Assembly: GCA_032718475.1 (NCBI GenBank)
Contig: JAUCBJ010007968.1
Location: forward strand, 1 to 58,979
Direction of reading: 5' to 3'
From: Nemertoderma westbladi
Taxonomy: Eukaryota; Xenacoelomorpha; Nemertodermatida; Nemertodermatidae
DNA length: 58,979 nt
The notes beneath the pieces were generated by a model that saw only the letters and a list, made by a program, of their open reading frames with translations, was not told where the DNA came from and made no database searches. Made by a program: the position numbers and the translations under genes. Position 1 is the stretch's first letter. Every line of letters begins with the position of its first letter. Of the stretch, positions 1 to 12,800 are shown piece by piece.

Positions 1-2
1 CC

Positions 3-1964
3 AAATACCGCCCACGTCTGGTCTATAGCAAAGCAAGGGTAGCACCCAAAGCACAGGCCACCATACCGCGCCTAGAACTAATGGCGTCGGTACTGGCCGT
101 GCAGATGGCCCAGGTCATTATAAGGGCCCTGGGGTGCATCGTACTAGTGAGATATTGGATTGATGCCACCACGGTGGTGTTATACATCAGCCACCCGAGT
201 AGGCGATTCAAAGTATTCGTCGCCAACCGGGTGGACTATATCCGCACCCTAACAGAGGTTAGTGACTGGGGTTACTGTCCCACTGACCAGAACCCAGCTG
301 ACCTTGTATCGAGGGGGAGCCTAGAGGTCCCCTTCGAACAGAAAGAAGACCTGTGGCAGCACGGGCCGGCTTTCCTACCCAACAGGAAGGACTGGCCTTT
401 GTTCCCAGAGGCCAACGCATCGGAGCTTCTGAAAGCGGATCCGGAGGTCCGGGTGTGCTCCATGGTGACCACACCGGCGGTTAGAGACCCCCGGATTGAT
501 AGGATCATAGACAAGTCCTCAACGTGGAGGAGGACGATCAACAGGGTGGCTTGGTTCATAGCCTTAGCTAAGTACCGAATAACCAAGACCATACCCATCA
601 GGTTGCCTCTACAGGAGGCAGAGAGGATGGTAGTGACCTACGTACAGGCCCGAGCTTACCCTGAGGAGTGGAGGAGGCTCAGGGAGGGTAAGCCTGTACA
701 GAAGAGCAGTCCGCTACGAAAGTTAGCACCCCAGTTGGAGGGTGGTATCATGGTAGCATCCGTGGCCCGGTTGGCAAACGCCAAGGATTTCATAGTGGCA
801 AGCCAGCCCATGATATTACCTGCGGGCTCCACAGCCCTGAACCAAGTGGTGTGGCAGACACACTGTGACATCGCGCATGGGGGTAAGGATGCGACGATAG
901 TGGCGGTGCGTAAACGCTTCACCGCTACTGGACTCAGGCAAACCGTGAGGAAGATCCTCAGCGGTTGCATTAAATGTAAGAAGATATGGCATAGACGGCT
1001 AGAACAGCTGATGGCGCCGCTACCGAAAGATAGGGTAACGGCGGGACTCGTACCGTTCCACCACACAGGGGTGGATATGTTCGGCCCCATCGATTTATAC
1101 GTTCGATGGACTCGACGAGTACTCAAGACCATGCGAAAGGGGTATGGAATAATATTCGTCTGCTATGCCACACGGGCTATAGCACTCGAACTAGTACCAG
1201 ATGCTTCAGCAGCGGCGTTTCTCAACGCATTGCGGCGCTTTATCGCGCGCCGAGGTGAACCGAAGAAGATCTCCTCGGACAACGGAACCAACTTCGTCGG
1301 TGCTGAACACGAACTAGAAGGAGCACAACAGGCCTTCGTCAAGGGGACGGTGGAGAAGACCCAAGAACTGGGAATCGAGTGGTCGTTTCACACACCCTAT
1401 GCCCCTCATATGTCCGGTGTTTGGGAGGCTATGGTGGGCGTCGTGAAACGCCACATTCAGGCCGTTACACACGGACACGTAGTAACAGAAGACGCGATGA
1501 GAACCATCTTCGCCGAGGTCGAAACCATTGTTAACGGACGACCCCTGGTGGCTACCACCGATGACCCGAAGTCACTGGAGGCCCTCACACCAAACCACTT
1601 GTTGGGTGTAGGCCCAGTAACTGTCCGAGACCCGTTGGGAGAGATCGGCGAGGGAGACTTACGCAACCCATATATCGTCGCTCAGCGGTGTAAGAACGAG
1701 TATTGGAACCGCTGGGTACGAGAGTACCTACCCACGTTAAGACAGAGGAGAAAGTGGAACAAAGAGTACCGCGATCTACAGTTGGGAGACCTTGTCATTG
1801 TGACCGATGACACATTACAGAAGGGAGACTGGGACATGGCTCGTGTGGTTAGGACCCACGACAGTGAGGATGGTCACGTTCGCACCGTGAGTCTACGGAA
1901 GGCTTCAGGGAAGGTCTATCGTCGACCAGTCAACAAGTGTTGCCTCCTTGAAGCAGCACACTAA
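3..1964 (+). CDS. BEL/Pao retrotransposon pol, RNase H to integrase (5' partial)
   Basis: The frame is open from base 3, so the protein starts upstream of the window; the first internal ATG is at 81. Residues are numbered from that ATG. The first ~90 residues are the end of the BEL/Pao RNase H region, with WIDATTVVLYI, FVANRVDYI and NPADLVSRG. A zinc-binding head follows (H261, H266, C296, C299). The integrase core has D332 in GVDMFGP, D400 in SDNGTNF and E449 in SGVWEAM. The C-terminus has the BEL-type tail (EYLPTL, LGDLVIVTDD, KCCLLE). Integrase inserts the reverse-transcribed element into the genome. No internal stop or frameshift is seen, so this copy looks fairly young. Gag, protease and RT lie outside the window. 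Confidence 0.93.
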   Translation, partial: KYRPRLVYSKARVAPKAQATIPRLELMASVLAVQMAQVIIRALGCIVLVRYWIDATTVVLYISHPSRRFKVFVANRVDYIRTLTEVSDWGYCPTDQNPADLVSRGSLEVPFEQKEDLWQHGPAFLPNRKDWPLFPEANASELLKADPEVRVCSMVTTPAVRDPRIDRIIDKSSTWRRTINRVAWFIALAKYRITKTIPIRLPLQEAERMVVTYVQARAYPEEWRRLREGKPVQKSSPLRKLAPQLEGGIMVASVARLANAKDFIVASQPMILPAGSTALNQVVWQTHCDIAHGGKDATIVAVRKRFTATGLRQTVRKILSGCIKCKKIWHRRLEQLMAPLPKDRVTAGLVPFHHTGVDMFGPIDLYVRWTRRVLKTMRKGYGIIFVCYATRAIALELVPDASAAAFLNALRRFIARRGEPKKISSDNGTNFVGAEHELEGAQQAFVKGTVEKTQELGIEWSFHTPYAPHMSGVWEAMVGVVKRHIQAVTHGHVVTEDAMRTIFAEVETIVNGRPLVATTDDPKSLEALTPNHLLGVGPVTVRDPLGEIGEGDLRNPYIVAQRCKNEYWNRWVREYLPTLRQRRKWNKEYRDLQLGDLVIVTDDTLQKGDWDMARVVRTHDSEDGHVRTVSLRKASGKVYRRPVNKCCLLEAAH

Positions 1965-2665
1965 CCTAATAACGTGACTTTAGTCGCGACGACCCGACTA
2001 TAAATACGTGGCGTCAGGCGATTCGCAGTAATACCAGTGGAATAATAAACTGATAATACCTTATTTACCTTTAGTGTGTTTATAATATTATTTTATATCA
2101 AATTGGCCTAGTTGGCTTACTTACTACAACTGTAAGACTTATATGTAAATGATTTATTGATTACCGTGCAATCACACGAATTTGTAATTTCAATAATAAT
2201 AATAATAGATAGCACACAGTACCATCCATAATTACGTAATATCCTAAAATACTAAATGTAACCTAGATAGTTTGTAATGTAGGGGGAATTCGTGGTACAA
2301 TACACTTATTACAAAGGTTTAACTCCCAACCTTTTACTAGCTAACTGTAATAACAATTAATGTACAATTGAGACCTTGTTCTTATAGGAGACAATATATA
2401 TATCCATTAATTATACGATATTAGTATACGTGGAAGATACTGCCGTGACCAAGGCTACCGAGAGTATACGGCTGGCAACCTCAAAATCGAGCAACCCAGC
2501 AAACTCTAAACTCCGTTGCCTCTTCAGGCACTTAGTGCGCGGGTAGCGTCATGTCGGACGACAGCGGCACGTACACCTTCTGGGCCGGAACGAGATCCTT
2601 CCGGCGCCTATCCACGGACCAACAGGGATATAAGCTGCAGACATCGCTTATGAACAGATTCGACA
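1965..2665. other. Non-coding; possible 3' LTR of the BEL element
   Basis: No gene seen. A purine-rich tract (TAGGGGGAA) at about 2280-2288 is followed shortly by TGGTACAATAC. That would fit a polypurine tract next to an LTR start, but the partner LTR is outside the window and no LTR end or target duplication could be fixed. A 61-codon open frame at 2551-2736 runs into the tandem repeat and has no recognisable domain. Confidence 0.3.
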
Positions 2666-2870
2666 GACTGCACCTTACGGGAGATTTAACTGTATTTTAC
2701 GAGAGTTCACTTGACTGCACCTTACGGGAGATTTAACTGCACGTTACGAGAGTTATTTGACTGCACCTCACGGGAGATTTAACTGCATTTTTACGAGAGT
2801 TATTTGACTGCACCTTACGGGAGATTTAACTGTATTTTACGAGAGTTATTTGACTGCACCTCACGAGAGA
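2666..2870. repeat. 46-47-bp minisatellite, about 4.4 copies
   Basis: Units begin GACTGCACCT and contain GGGAGATTTAACTG and TACGAGAGTTATTT. Copies differ by a few substitutions (C/T at the ACCTTACG/ACCTCACG position) and one-base length changes. Confidence 0.9.
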
Positions 2871-5109
2871 ACCGAGACTATACGTCACGCTGTACATATT
2901 TACAAGCCACACCTTGCAATGCCCGATGCAATACTTGCATTATTTTTTGTTCCATTTGATCCATGTAGGTACGCACCACCGAATGATTACAATGTTTATG
3001 GAGTAAACCGTCTATAAGTATCCACCATTGGCTGTTTCGGGGAGCTCACGGGGGGGGGGGGGGGGGGGGGGTGTGCGAGTGTGTATGCGTTATTACGGGT
3101 GGATAGTTCAACACAGTTTACAGAGTGGTGTGATTTGGTTAACTTAGTATTTAGAGTGTATGTGTGTACGTACGTGTGTATGAAAGTTACGTATAACAGT
3201 CACACAGCAGTGGGTGAAGCAGAAGATGCCACCCACGAGTGGGGTTCGTCGCTGTGGACGCTCCCATTCACAACTGACGGTACCGAACAAGTAGGTACCA
3301 CCAATGGGGCCCACCTACCTTATCACAGGTACGTGCGCACATTGGGGGTGGCCCGATACGGACGGCCACAACAATTTGAGGTTGTTTGGAATGAGATAGC
3401 ACCGTGTGCAGTGATTGCGACAGGAATGAGAATGTAAGTTGGAAGTTAACGAATGACACAGAGTAGCTGGTTGGAGCGCAGCTGGGCGGATGGGTAGCAC
3501 CCTGGGTTGGCCAGGATGCAGGGGGTCGATCCCACATTTGGGGGCTCGCCGTGCCATAGAGCCGGACCTGGAGAAAGTAACCGATAGCGCGTTCGGAGAG
3601 ATTATAAATATTTAAATGGGTGCCCAAAGGATCGTAAAAAACGTCAGAGAGCGTAGCGATGTGGTGTCCATGGGTGTGCCCATCACCAATAAGTGGTGCA
3701 GGGGTCACCCAAAGTACATACGAGTGAATGAGTGTGTGTGCGTGGCACAACGAACAAATGTGTTTTTTAATTAATTTATTTACATTATTTCGTATCATGA
3801 ATCCTTTATGGTGTGATACCATTGCCTATATCCGAGAGTGGATGGCACTGAACAGCGCGTTACGGGGCTTAAACCGTTTCACGATATCAACACCCAGATG
3901 GGTGTTGATGTCAATCGTCTGTAGGGTCAGCGGAAACTCGTCTAGTGTGCTGACTCACGGCGAATTGGTAAAGGGACTATCAACTCCCGTTTTTTAAAAC
4001 CATACTCCGGGTCAACAGTACCCACCATTATTTTATCAATTTTCTACCACAATTTTTTTTTTACCGACAACCGACGGATTGTTTAGGAGTCGCCTACCTT
4101 TCCTGACGTTCACAGGGTGTCTACTGGCTCGTGCCTTTAGATATGGGAGTGTAAATCATTTACACTCCCAAGGGGGAGTGTGTCCGACAACCGGAACCTT
4201 ACCCTTCCCAAACCCACACATAGATTATACGAGTACCACGGGTTTCCCACCCAAGCCTAATGTTTGTACTGTAGGGGTAATTACTGTAGCGTTTGTACTG
4301 TAGGTGTAGGTAGGACTACGGACTGGCTAGTTACAGGGCACACGGGGGGGGGGGGGGGGGGGGGGACTGGGCTGCAGTGATTTCCAGGAATGTTAGTATT
4401 AGGTTACTACGTACGCCTTCCACCAAGTCAACTCTCAAGGTATCAATACAGACATGGGACTAGGTGGATTACAAACGAGGTATACAAGAGCACGTGATTG
4501 GGGATAGGTTGGCCGCCAGGCCACACCTGTAGCAAGACAGAGGTAGCAGGGAGATGGGATATTAGCTTTACCAGAGATAGGAATGTACAATTAGGCGGTC
4601 AATATGTACTACATTATGTAGTACGTATTTATTGTTATATTGGGGGGGGTTTCAGTAGGTTTTAGTTTTAGGTAGTAGGATTATGTACTTAATTAGGGTT
4701 TTGCTACGTACGGGTGCCAGGCTGGGGTCTTAAACCCCAGTCTGGCTCATTACTAGGGAATATTCATCCGCGCTACCGGGGTACATTAGACACAGATTAG
4801 CAATATTGGTTCAGTTGGTTTGGTGACAAGAGTGGAAGGTGATATCGTTGTTTTATGGCACATAGTTCTTTAGTAGTACAGATTTCTTATTCATTTTACG
4901 TATTCACTTATATTATTTTATCTTTTGTAAATGCATCTGATTTATTGTTTGTTATCTGTTTATATTCTGTCTATATTCTGTATTACTATGGTGCTGTGTA
5001 GGGATCGGCCTGCACAGACACCACACTGGAGCGTTTATTTATCAGTTTCCTTTCCACCGGACGGGCGGGTTACCTGATTTGGGCGGTTCAGTGGGGAGCT
5101 CATCATTAC
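2871..5109. other. Non-coding interval with two long G runs and hairpins
   Basis: No convincing gene in 2.2 kb. Short open frames (for example 3081-3437) have no recognisable domain. Notable sequence: runs of 22 G at 3050-3071 and 4344-4365, an 11-bp-arm palindrome at 3886-3909 (ATCAACACCCA arm), and a perfect 11-bp-arm hairpin at 4145-4169 (GGGAGTGTAAA arm, 3-nt loop). Confidence 0.6.
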
Positions 5110-6330
5110 GTGATATTTACGCCACTACACCAACCCACGGGTAGAGAACGAGTTCTTAGCGAAATTCGAACTCGCTATTATTTCCATAAACCCCGTAGAG
5201 CTCTGAACCAAGTTCTTAGGAACTGTATACCCTGTAGGAAAGCGTTCAGTAGGCCTTTAACACAGCGAGAGGCAGAATTACCTAGGGAACGAGTAAGCTT
5301 CTATGCACCACCCTTTACTAATACCGGTGTGGATTTGTTTGGCCCTATTGAAGTATATCGTGCTAGGACTATAGTCAAGCGATGGTGTGTCATCTTTGTC
5401 TGTATGACTTGTAGAGCGATCCATCTAGATATGGCGTACGATCTATCTACCAACAGCTTTATACTGAGTTTACGCCGACAGATCGCTCACTTTGGAACTA
5501 GCAACACGATGAGATCTGATAAGGGAGCGAACTTCATTGGTGCCAATAATGAGATCAAGGCTTACGTTAAAGATTGGAACCAAAGACAGGTGGACGATCA
5601 GCTAAGGGTAACAGCATCTAGCTGGATCTTCAATGCCACCGACGCCCCTTGGTGGGGAGGAAGTTGGGAGAGATTAATAAGGAGCGTGAAGACCGCATTT
5701 CACTTTATAGTGCCTTGCCGCGCGTATCTCACCGACGAACTTTTGCGGACGTTAATGGAAGAAATCACCGCCTATCTTAACGAGAGACCGCTTATACCAG
5801 TCTCATCGAGTCCCGACTCCCTAGAGGCGCTAACACCCGCGCATTTCCTACTGAAGAAACCTGTAGCCATGCTCCCGCGATCGGAAATCACGGACGGAGA
5901 CGAATACTGCCGAGAAACTTGGCAACTTATGCAGTTATTATCCCGTCGCTTCGCTGACCATTTCGAAAACAATTATCTGCCTACTCTACAACCTCGAACC
6001 AAGTGGTTTGCGCAGCAAGAAAACGTCAGCGCCGGAGACATGGTCCTTATTGTGGAATCAGATCTTCCACGTAAGCGGTGGCAGACAGGTCATATCCTCG
6101 AGACTCATATATCCGATGATGGTTTAGTGCGATCGGTAGAACTCATCGTCATGCGACATAACTTTAAGAAACCTGGAATTGTATTCGAAACACAGCAACT
6201 CAATCGCCCAGTTGGTCGTTTATGTTTACTGGAAAGAGACAGAGAACTATCCGGAAACTATGGAAGGCAAGATACTCTTCCCACGACCACCTCTCTAATC
6301 CAACAAACATCTAGGGACTCCCCAAAGTAA
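5110..6330 (+). CDS. BEL/Pao integrase fragment (5' truncated)
   Basis: Second, different BEL/Pao copy. The open frame begins with GTG at 5110, within the integrase head: only C39 and C42 of the HHCC zinc motif remain and the two histidines are lost. The catalytic triad is intact: D75 in GVDLFGP, D137 in RSDKGAN (the usual DNGTN is changed but the D is kept) and E187 in GGSWERL. The tail has NNYLPTLQPRTKW, AGDMVLIVESD and VGRLCLLE. The upstream join at about 5.1 kb is abrupt; no RNase H or RT coding precedes it, so it is a truncated remnant unlikely to make an active enzyme alone. It differs clearly from the copies at 3-1964 and 25.4-31 kb, so it is a separate family. Confidence 0.9.
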   Translation: MIFTPLHQPTGRERVLSEIRTRYYFHKPRRALNQVLRNCIPCRKAFSRPLTQREAELPRERVSFYAPPFTNTGVDLFGPIEVYRARTIVKRWCVIFVCMTCRAIHLDMAYDLSTNSFILSLRRQIAHFGTSNTMRSDKGANFIGANNEIKAYVKDWNQRQVDDQLRVTASSWIFNATDAPWWGGSWERLIRSVKTAFHFIVPCRAYLTDELLRTLMEEITAYLNERPLIPVSSSPDSLEALTPAHFLLKKPVAMLPRSEITDGDEYCRETWQLMQLLSRRFADHFENNYLPTLQPRTKWFAQQENVSAGDMVLIVESDLPRKRWQTGHILETHISDDGLVRSVELIVMRHNFKKPGIVFETQQLNRPVGRLCLLERDRELSGNYGRQDTLPTTTSLIQQTSRDSPK

Positions 6331-8083
6331 CCGCGTCTGGAGTGGGTGTGTGACTATATTATTTTATATGTTTTTATTATTTTTATATTTATGTATATAT
6401 TATTACGTAATTTTATTATAATCGTTTTCTTTAATTTTATTTAGCAGAATGTTATTTTAGCGATTATTTAGTAGATTAGTGCAATATATATTCGTGTTTA
6501 TTACCTAATTACTTATATTATATATTTAGTGCAACGGCGAGAAATAATTCTTTTTCTCTTTCCTTACTGTCCGTATCATATTATAAATACGTGACTACAG
6601 TAAGATGAAATATCCGTACTTATTAAAGTACAATAAAGCTCCTACTATACTCAAGTATTATTGGTATGTAGAGTATTAGGAATGCAAAGTTCAGATCCTC
6701 GTGTCTCGGCTAAACCAAGCTCTGGGTAGACCTTGGAAACGACTTGCCTCTTCTCACTGACATTGCTTCTTGCAATATTGCTCTCATACCGTATATTAAA
6801 TAATACCTATAGTAGCGTGATGTCCCTTTAACAGTAGCGTAAAACGCAAAATAAGTCTGTTAAACCCTTTGACCATCTGCCATTCTAGTCGATTAAGATA
6901 TCGCGGCACCCACCGATATACTTGAAAGACAAAATTCTAGAATCAGTGGTTAACGTTCCCAGACATGATCTGGAATAAATCGGTGCCCATCTTAAATATT
7001 TAATATTTATAAAAATCTATTAAAACAAGTATAATAGAGTAAATGCTTACAAGTTAACTCTAGAAAATCTATAAATCAAAATCTGTTAAAATTTAGATCC
7101 TTTAAAATTCTAGTCGATTAAGATATTGTAGCACTTACCGATACTATTAAAAAGACAAATTTTCTAGAATTAAGGATCCTAGTCCCCAGACATGTTCTGG
7201 AATAAAATTGTGTATATTTTAATATTAAATAATAGAATTTACGGGAATAAATTTTAAATTCATATCCTCTCATGAATTTGATAAATTGTCATTTTATACA
7301 ATTTATAACATTCCCAAAATTCCATTAATTAATAGATCATGGGAGCGGAGATTCACCCTATTAAGTATATTAGTATGCGAGAATCTCCAATATATAGTCA
7401 ATAGCCGATAAAATTCATAAAATCATGTATAAAGGGGAATATTGACAATTAAAGAATTACTATTAAATAGCATCCCAGATCTGTATGCATGAGAATTACC
7501 CTAATTCTACTGCTAGCTTTCCATAATGTCACCATAGCAACAACCACGCTAGAATTAGAAGCGAGTTAAAAGAACAATAGAAAGCTTGCCCCATTGAATA
7601 GTATACGGAATAAATAGCACACTGCTAGTATCCAGGGATACATAATAATAACGTGGCATTCTGGAAGGCACTTGACTAACGGACAAATGGCCCGAATGTG
7701 TACAATTTGTGACAGTTGTGTGGAATTTGTGCGTTTATAGGTGAATGTTACTACTAAAGTGTGTTTACAGTAGCGAGTCGCAGTTGTGAAAGTAGCCCTA
7801 CCTCTGTAGCAAGAACCTGAAGTAATTCTGAGCCCTTGGGACGGACAGTGGAGTGACTCACACTGGTTATTGTTGTCGTTGTGTAGCTACTACGTTGGCG
7901 AGAGACACAGCGGCGACAGTACATCAGTGCTGAGGATCTTGCGCTGTCCGGGGGCATTGAGGGGGAGGCAGCGACGACCGCTAGCCTATTTATGATTAAT
8001 TATAATATCGATAAACTCATATAGCAGCTATGACTGAGTTGATAGAAGATGATCTTGGTATCAGGGAGTGATATACCCTACCA
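6331..8083. other. AT-rich non-coding stretch downstream of the second BEL copy
   Basis: No gene seen. The interval holds an imperfect direct repeat (separate entry) and AT-rich sequence. It could include LTR sequence of the second BEL copy, but I found no matched LTR pair. Confidence 0.5.
6882..7208. repeat. ~100-bp direct repeat, two copies
   Basis: Copies at about 6882-6980 and 7107-7208. Both start ATTCTAGTCGATTAAGATAT and end CCAGACATG(A/T)TCTGGAATAAA, with an internal CTAGAAT. The end motif CCAGACATG.TCTGG is itself nearly palindromic. Confidence 0.8.
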
Positions 8084-9597
8084 TTGCAAGCGTTTGTTGA
8101 TAGTTTAATAAGCGGCGACGCTAGTCAACCTACTACGGAGAACGATGGCTGTTATATCGAACCGCCAATGTCAAAGGAACAGCTCACGCGTGAATTGGAC
8201 TATAGAAAATTCACCGCTCGCTATACGCATCGTAATGGTACGTATATGGACTTCTTAACCACTGGTCATCCTATCAATTTACACGATACGGACGATGTAG
8301 ACACCGAAAGGGAAATGATCCTATTTAAATATCATACCCAGCGGAGTCGGAACAAAAAACTGAAAATCGAACACGAAAAATTCTATTCGAAATCGACTCA
8401 AAAGAGAAGACGTTAAAGAACCGGATAAACGCAGTGACTTCAACGTATATTTGGAATTCTTGAGAGAAACATTGTAAAGCTGGAGAACAATCACCCGCGT
8501 TTCCCCTACAAGACGTGCGTCTTTGGTATTATTGCGATGAATGCCCTAGACCCAACCAGCAAACGGAAAGACATAAACATCCGTGGAGACGTTGCGCTAA
8601 ACACAGTTTTACTCGCTATACTTACGGGAGTTTCGAGCGAAACTTGTACGACGTATCACCTATGCTCGCTCGACTCAAACGATCCTTAAATAAATACTGA
8701 TAGAACTCTGATGATCAGAGTTCTGGAATACTCGGTCAGGCCTCCCCATTCCCTGGTGAGACCTCAGACTCTTGATACTAATAGTATGACGGATCCTCCT
8801 GAACTGTACTCATTGTTCAAAGATCTAGTGTTACCCGAACAATTAGTCGGTGACACTCCGGTTGTGGCCTCCCTAGATATTCGCCCATCCTACCTAGCCG
8901 GATTGGGACGCGGACATTTAATATCGCCGTTCATCCCGTATAATCGTCCCGGTTTAACCCCGATACAACCTGTCACCGAGGTGGAGGAGAGAGTTGAACG
9001 AAACGCGTTAGACACTATTCGACAAAAGATCGGAAAAGGAACCTACGATTGTTTAGAGAAACGTAAATTGCAGCAGCAAGTCCAAGCGGTAAACAAATTA
9101 GCTTTATCTCAGTTCGATCGGGAAATCTAGAATCTCTAAGAAGATATCGAACTTGGACGACCCTACTCTCTGCAAGAGTTTTGGACGCATGCTTCCAATG
9201 ACAAGCGGAGGAAAATCAGCTCGAGGAGAAGCATATCGATTCCGATAGAGCCCGAGAACGCGAGTTGGAAAGAACCATCAAACCGAGGAAATTTCTCACT
9301 ACACACGGTCCACCTATTGCTCTCGTGCAAACGACCCATCAGGGACCAGTAAGAGCTGCTGTCTTAAAACGCGCTCTCAAGGTTGTTCGACCTCGCTCCA
9401 CTGAGGTTGATATCGATCAACCGGGTACCTCGACCGGCGGATACACCGACCGTAACCCTAAACCTTCCGATGCAATTGTATTGCACCCTTCACCCAGGAG
9501 TTATAGCCCTCCTAGTAAAGTGGCTCGCCCCAAAGAGAAAAGGACTCTTGCTAGCCTCAAAAAACTGCGTAAACGCCGTTCGCGTAAAAGGGACTAG
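8084..9597 (+). pseudogene. Run of unrecognised ORF fragments in shifting frames
   Basis: Four coding-like pieces follow each other: 8084-8416 (110 aa, ends in a basic KSTQKRRR tail), 8515-8700 (has CDECPRPNQQTERHKHPWRRC, Cys/His spacing not a standard finger), 8711-9130 (139 aa, helical C-terminus rich in Q, K and E) and 9265-9597 (110 aa, Pro/Lys/Arg-rich, basic KKLRKRRSRKRD end). Frames alternate, which suggests one ancestral gene broken by indels and stops, or closely packed short genes. Base composition is more balanced than in the AT-rich flanks. I recognise no family. A retroelement gag is possible, and the basic tails would fit nucleic-acid binding, but that is inference only. Confidence 0.4.
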
Positions 9598-9682
9598 CTG
9601 TTTAGAGTATTTTTATATTTTAGAAACTGTGATTTTTTATATTTTATAGAATTAAATCCCATTTTCTGGGAGTGGTGTAAAA

Positions 9683-9819
9683 GCTTTTGCGGACATAACA
9701 AGTCATTTTTCTCCGCAATATACCGTGTAGGTGCTTTAGCGGACATAACAAGTCATTTTCTCCACAATGTACCGTGTAGGTGCTTTAGCGGACATAACAA
9801 GTCATATTTTGCAGCAATG
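9683..9819. repeat. ~49-bp tandem repeat, three copies
   Basis: Each unit carries GCGGACATAACAAGTCAT followed by a T-rich stretch. The first two also share CAAT(A/G)TACCGTGTAGGTGCTTT. It lies just after the ORF-fragment group. Confidence 0.85.
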
Positions 9820-12800
9820 CGCCTAATACTCTATAAGACTGGAACTCAGATGACGAAATCTATCAGCTGTTTTACTGTAAACGTGGAACCACTCTTTGTT
9901 CTGCTCAGCCAATCAGAGCGATTTTAATTTTATGTTGGACAAGGGCCTATGTAAAACCGCGCAATGCATTACAGTCTTTGTTTACCTTTTTCTGAGCCAG
10001 AGAACACCGGCTTAGAATTCTTCTGTGCTTCTGTAGAAGTTTCAGACTTTGGCCAAACATTAGATGGCTTTGATTACAAGAACGTAAATCTATTATCTCG
10101 GCACCTACCGACACCCTGCAACGCAATCCAAACTGCACTGCGTGTCACTCTGTGCTACTTTCACCGCATTATTTTACTTCTGTTTACTGTCTGTTATTAA
10201 TTGTGGTATATTGATGGATATGTTGTTATATTTGGAGAATACCGATAAATAATCATAAAACCACCAATCTTCTTGATTGCTGAAGGTAAGAGGGACCGGT
10301 TACCTGTAGCAATTGCGACTTACATTATAGTGGTTTTTGTGTGAATTAAATGCTATTTCATAATCCCTACATGTGTCAGTTGCTATCCTCCTTATATATG
10401 ATCAAATTCAGTGACGGTCGGCAGATCAGTGTGAAGCAGTGTGAAGTCGTGTGCAGTAGTGTAACAGATAATAAAGCATCTCCTAAAGAATGCGCTATTT
10501 ACGAAACTCAGTAGCCATCTAGTTGTGTTTAGTATAAGTCATAACTCTGTTTTTATATTTAAAGCGCCACGTCCTAAAGGAACTGTTAATATTTCCCCTA
10601 AAGTAAATATATTTGTCAGAGATTATATAGTAACGATTAATCGAATAATACAGTAGGTCTACACCGCAATCACTTCAAAGCATCCGAATCCAGTCTCCCT
10701 TAACAGTGGGTGAATGATCGCGCATAGACTGGCTTCGGCTAATGTAACTTTATGTGCACTAAATACTTGTTATAGGCTAAAGTCGATTTATAAACAAGAG
10801 GACAACTAAAATTGGCAGGTTAAACTGCTAAAGGTCTGAAAGCGCGAACACCCTTTCCACTCTTTATCCGATTCATGTGCCTGTAAATTCTGCCATCATA
10901 GATAAATTCTATATCTTGGTCTGTTCATCTGCCCCCATCTCTTGTACAACTAGCAAATGATTAAATCTATTTATTTTATAATTCAACATATATATATGAT
11001 ATAATAATAATCCCATTTTTAGTTAATTAATTTTCTATTTTATTATCGATTCATGTGTGTAGTACATTATATTATATTCTATTCCATTTTAATATATTTA
11101 TATTAATTAGTCAATTGAAATAATGAATAAATTCCCAGTTGCCCATATTGTTATCTATGGTTGAATTACAGTAAATCCATATATCAGCACTCAGCCCTTA
11201 CCCTATGGAAAAAATAAGCGCAAGTACAGTTTGGGTTATTGTTACATTTATTGTAATGTAACATTAAACTGAGTCATTTACGAATAGTTAGCGGTAGTGT
11301 AATGTACAGGTGTGGTACTCTATCGGTGGGGGTACTCACAGGTGAGGTACTCTCGTTCCTTTATTTGGTCGCCTTAATATCTATCCTACAAGGTGAAAAG
11401 AGTCCAACCTCAACTTCTACTTTTAAACTTTATGGGTGCTCAAAATAAGCACCCTTATCATTATATTGGACCCCACGTTAGGTGCTAATTTATCATAATT
11501 AAACGCACCTTAAATATATTAAATAGATTACCGGTACATTTAGTTTGAGTCATTTATTAAAAGTAATGTAAAAGTGAATATATAATTTTGTTGAAGGAGA
11601 GAATTCAAAATAGTAAAAAAATTAAAGAAGTAATGTATATAGTAAAAAATAATTGTGAAAAAAATCTTATTTATTCATTTTATATATATTGTACAAAATA
11701 TATTTTTAATTTAACAAATCACTAATCTCTGGGTAAAATGTCTGCTTTTAATACCCGGGAACTAGAGACTTATCCAGAGACCAAAAAATTGCCCGGAGAA
11801 TCCAGAGATCAGAGACAAGTATCGGTTTCAACTCTAGAATTGAGTAAATAAACATAAGATTTAAGTCGATTTACGTGTCAAAAATGTATACCTTTGAATT
11901 TTGATAATATCTTAGGCAGTTGTTGGTGAAATTAATGAAAACGATTTTCAGATTCGGAATCTGCAGACGCAGGTGGTTGTAATGATATCTGGATTACTTT
12001 CAATAGACGAAAAATAAAGCCGACGGAGGTGGCTAAATATTGCCAATTAGGAGAATTATAACGGCTTGTGTATCGAAATAGCTCCGAAATTGAAAAATCC
12101 GATTAAAAATTAGAAAGGACACCTGAATTAAGAAACTATATTCCAGGAAACATGTGTATGTTAATGTGCATAGTTATTATTACTACAGTACTACCGGTAA
12201 GTTAGATTATACGAACCGCCTCGACATAAAAAGTTTCAACATATAAAATATAATTATAATAATTGTTTTAATTAAATCATTTAAGCAAGTTAAACAAAAA
12301 TTATACACAGTAGATGCAACATTCAACGTTGGTTATCACATCACTACATCATCACTTTTTTTAATGAAATTTTAAAGTAAGCACTTAGGTACAAAACAGT
12401 ACAGTGCGGTTTTATGCCGTTAAGGAAACTCAATTTCTATGGGATAGGGCGATCTTTCTGACAATACTGCATTATTATATAGGATATGTTATAGGTATAT
12501 ATCATATATGTCATATTATGACAGCGACAACATGGGATAATGGCTACAATAATAATTATACCCAAAGGCGATATATAATTATGAATTTAATTTGTTTTAG
12601 TCGGTTTTATACGGTTTTAGTCGTTTAGTAGGCTATCTTACTTAACTTGATATGTTATTCAATTAAAACAATTATAATTATATATAATTAAAAACTAGTT
12701 AGGCCATAGCATCAATATAATAACAAATAATGCTTGGCAAACGCATTTATTGATGTAAATAATTTAATATAAAATAAGAACCAGTTCGATACAATTAATA

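Noticed and set aside
3490-3570. tRNA or tRNA-derived SINE head (GGGTAGCACC ... GGTCGATCCC)
   Set aside because: A and B box-like motifs are present at plausible spacing, but no cloverleaf could be drawn and no repeat copy was found in the window.
3081-4303. Open frames at 3081-3437, 3268-3822, 3728-3997 and 4079-4303 as genes
   Set aside because: Mutually overlapping, no recognisable domains, low-complexity composition next to G runs.
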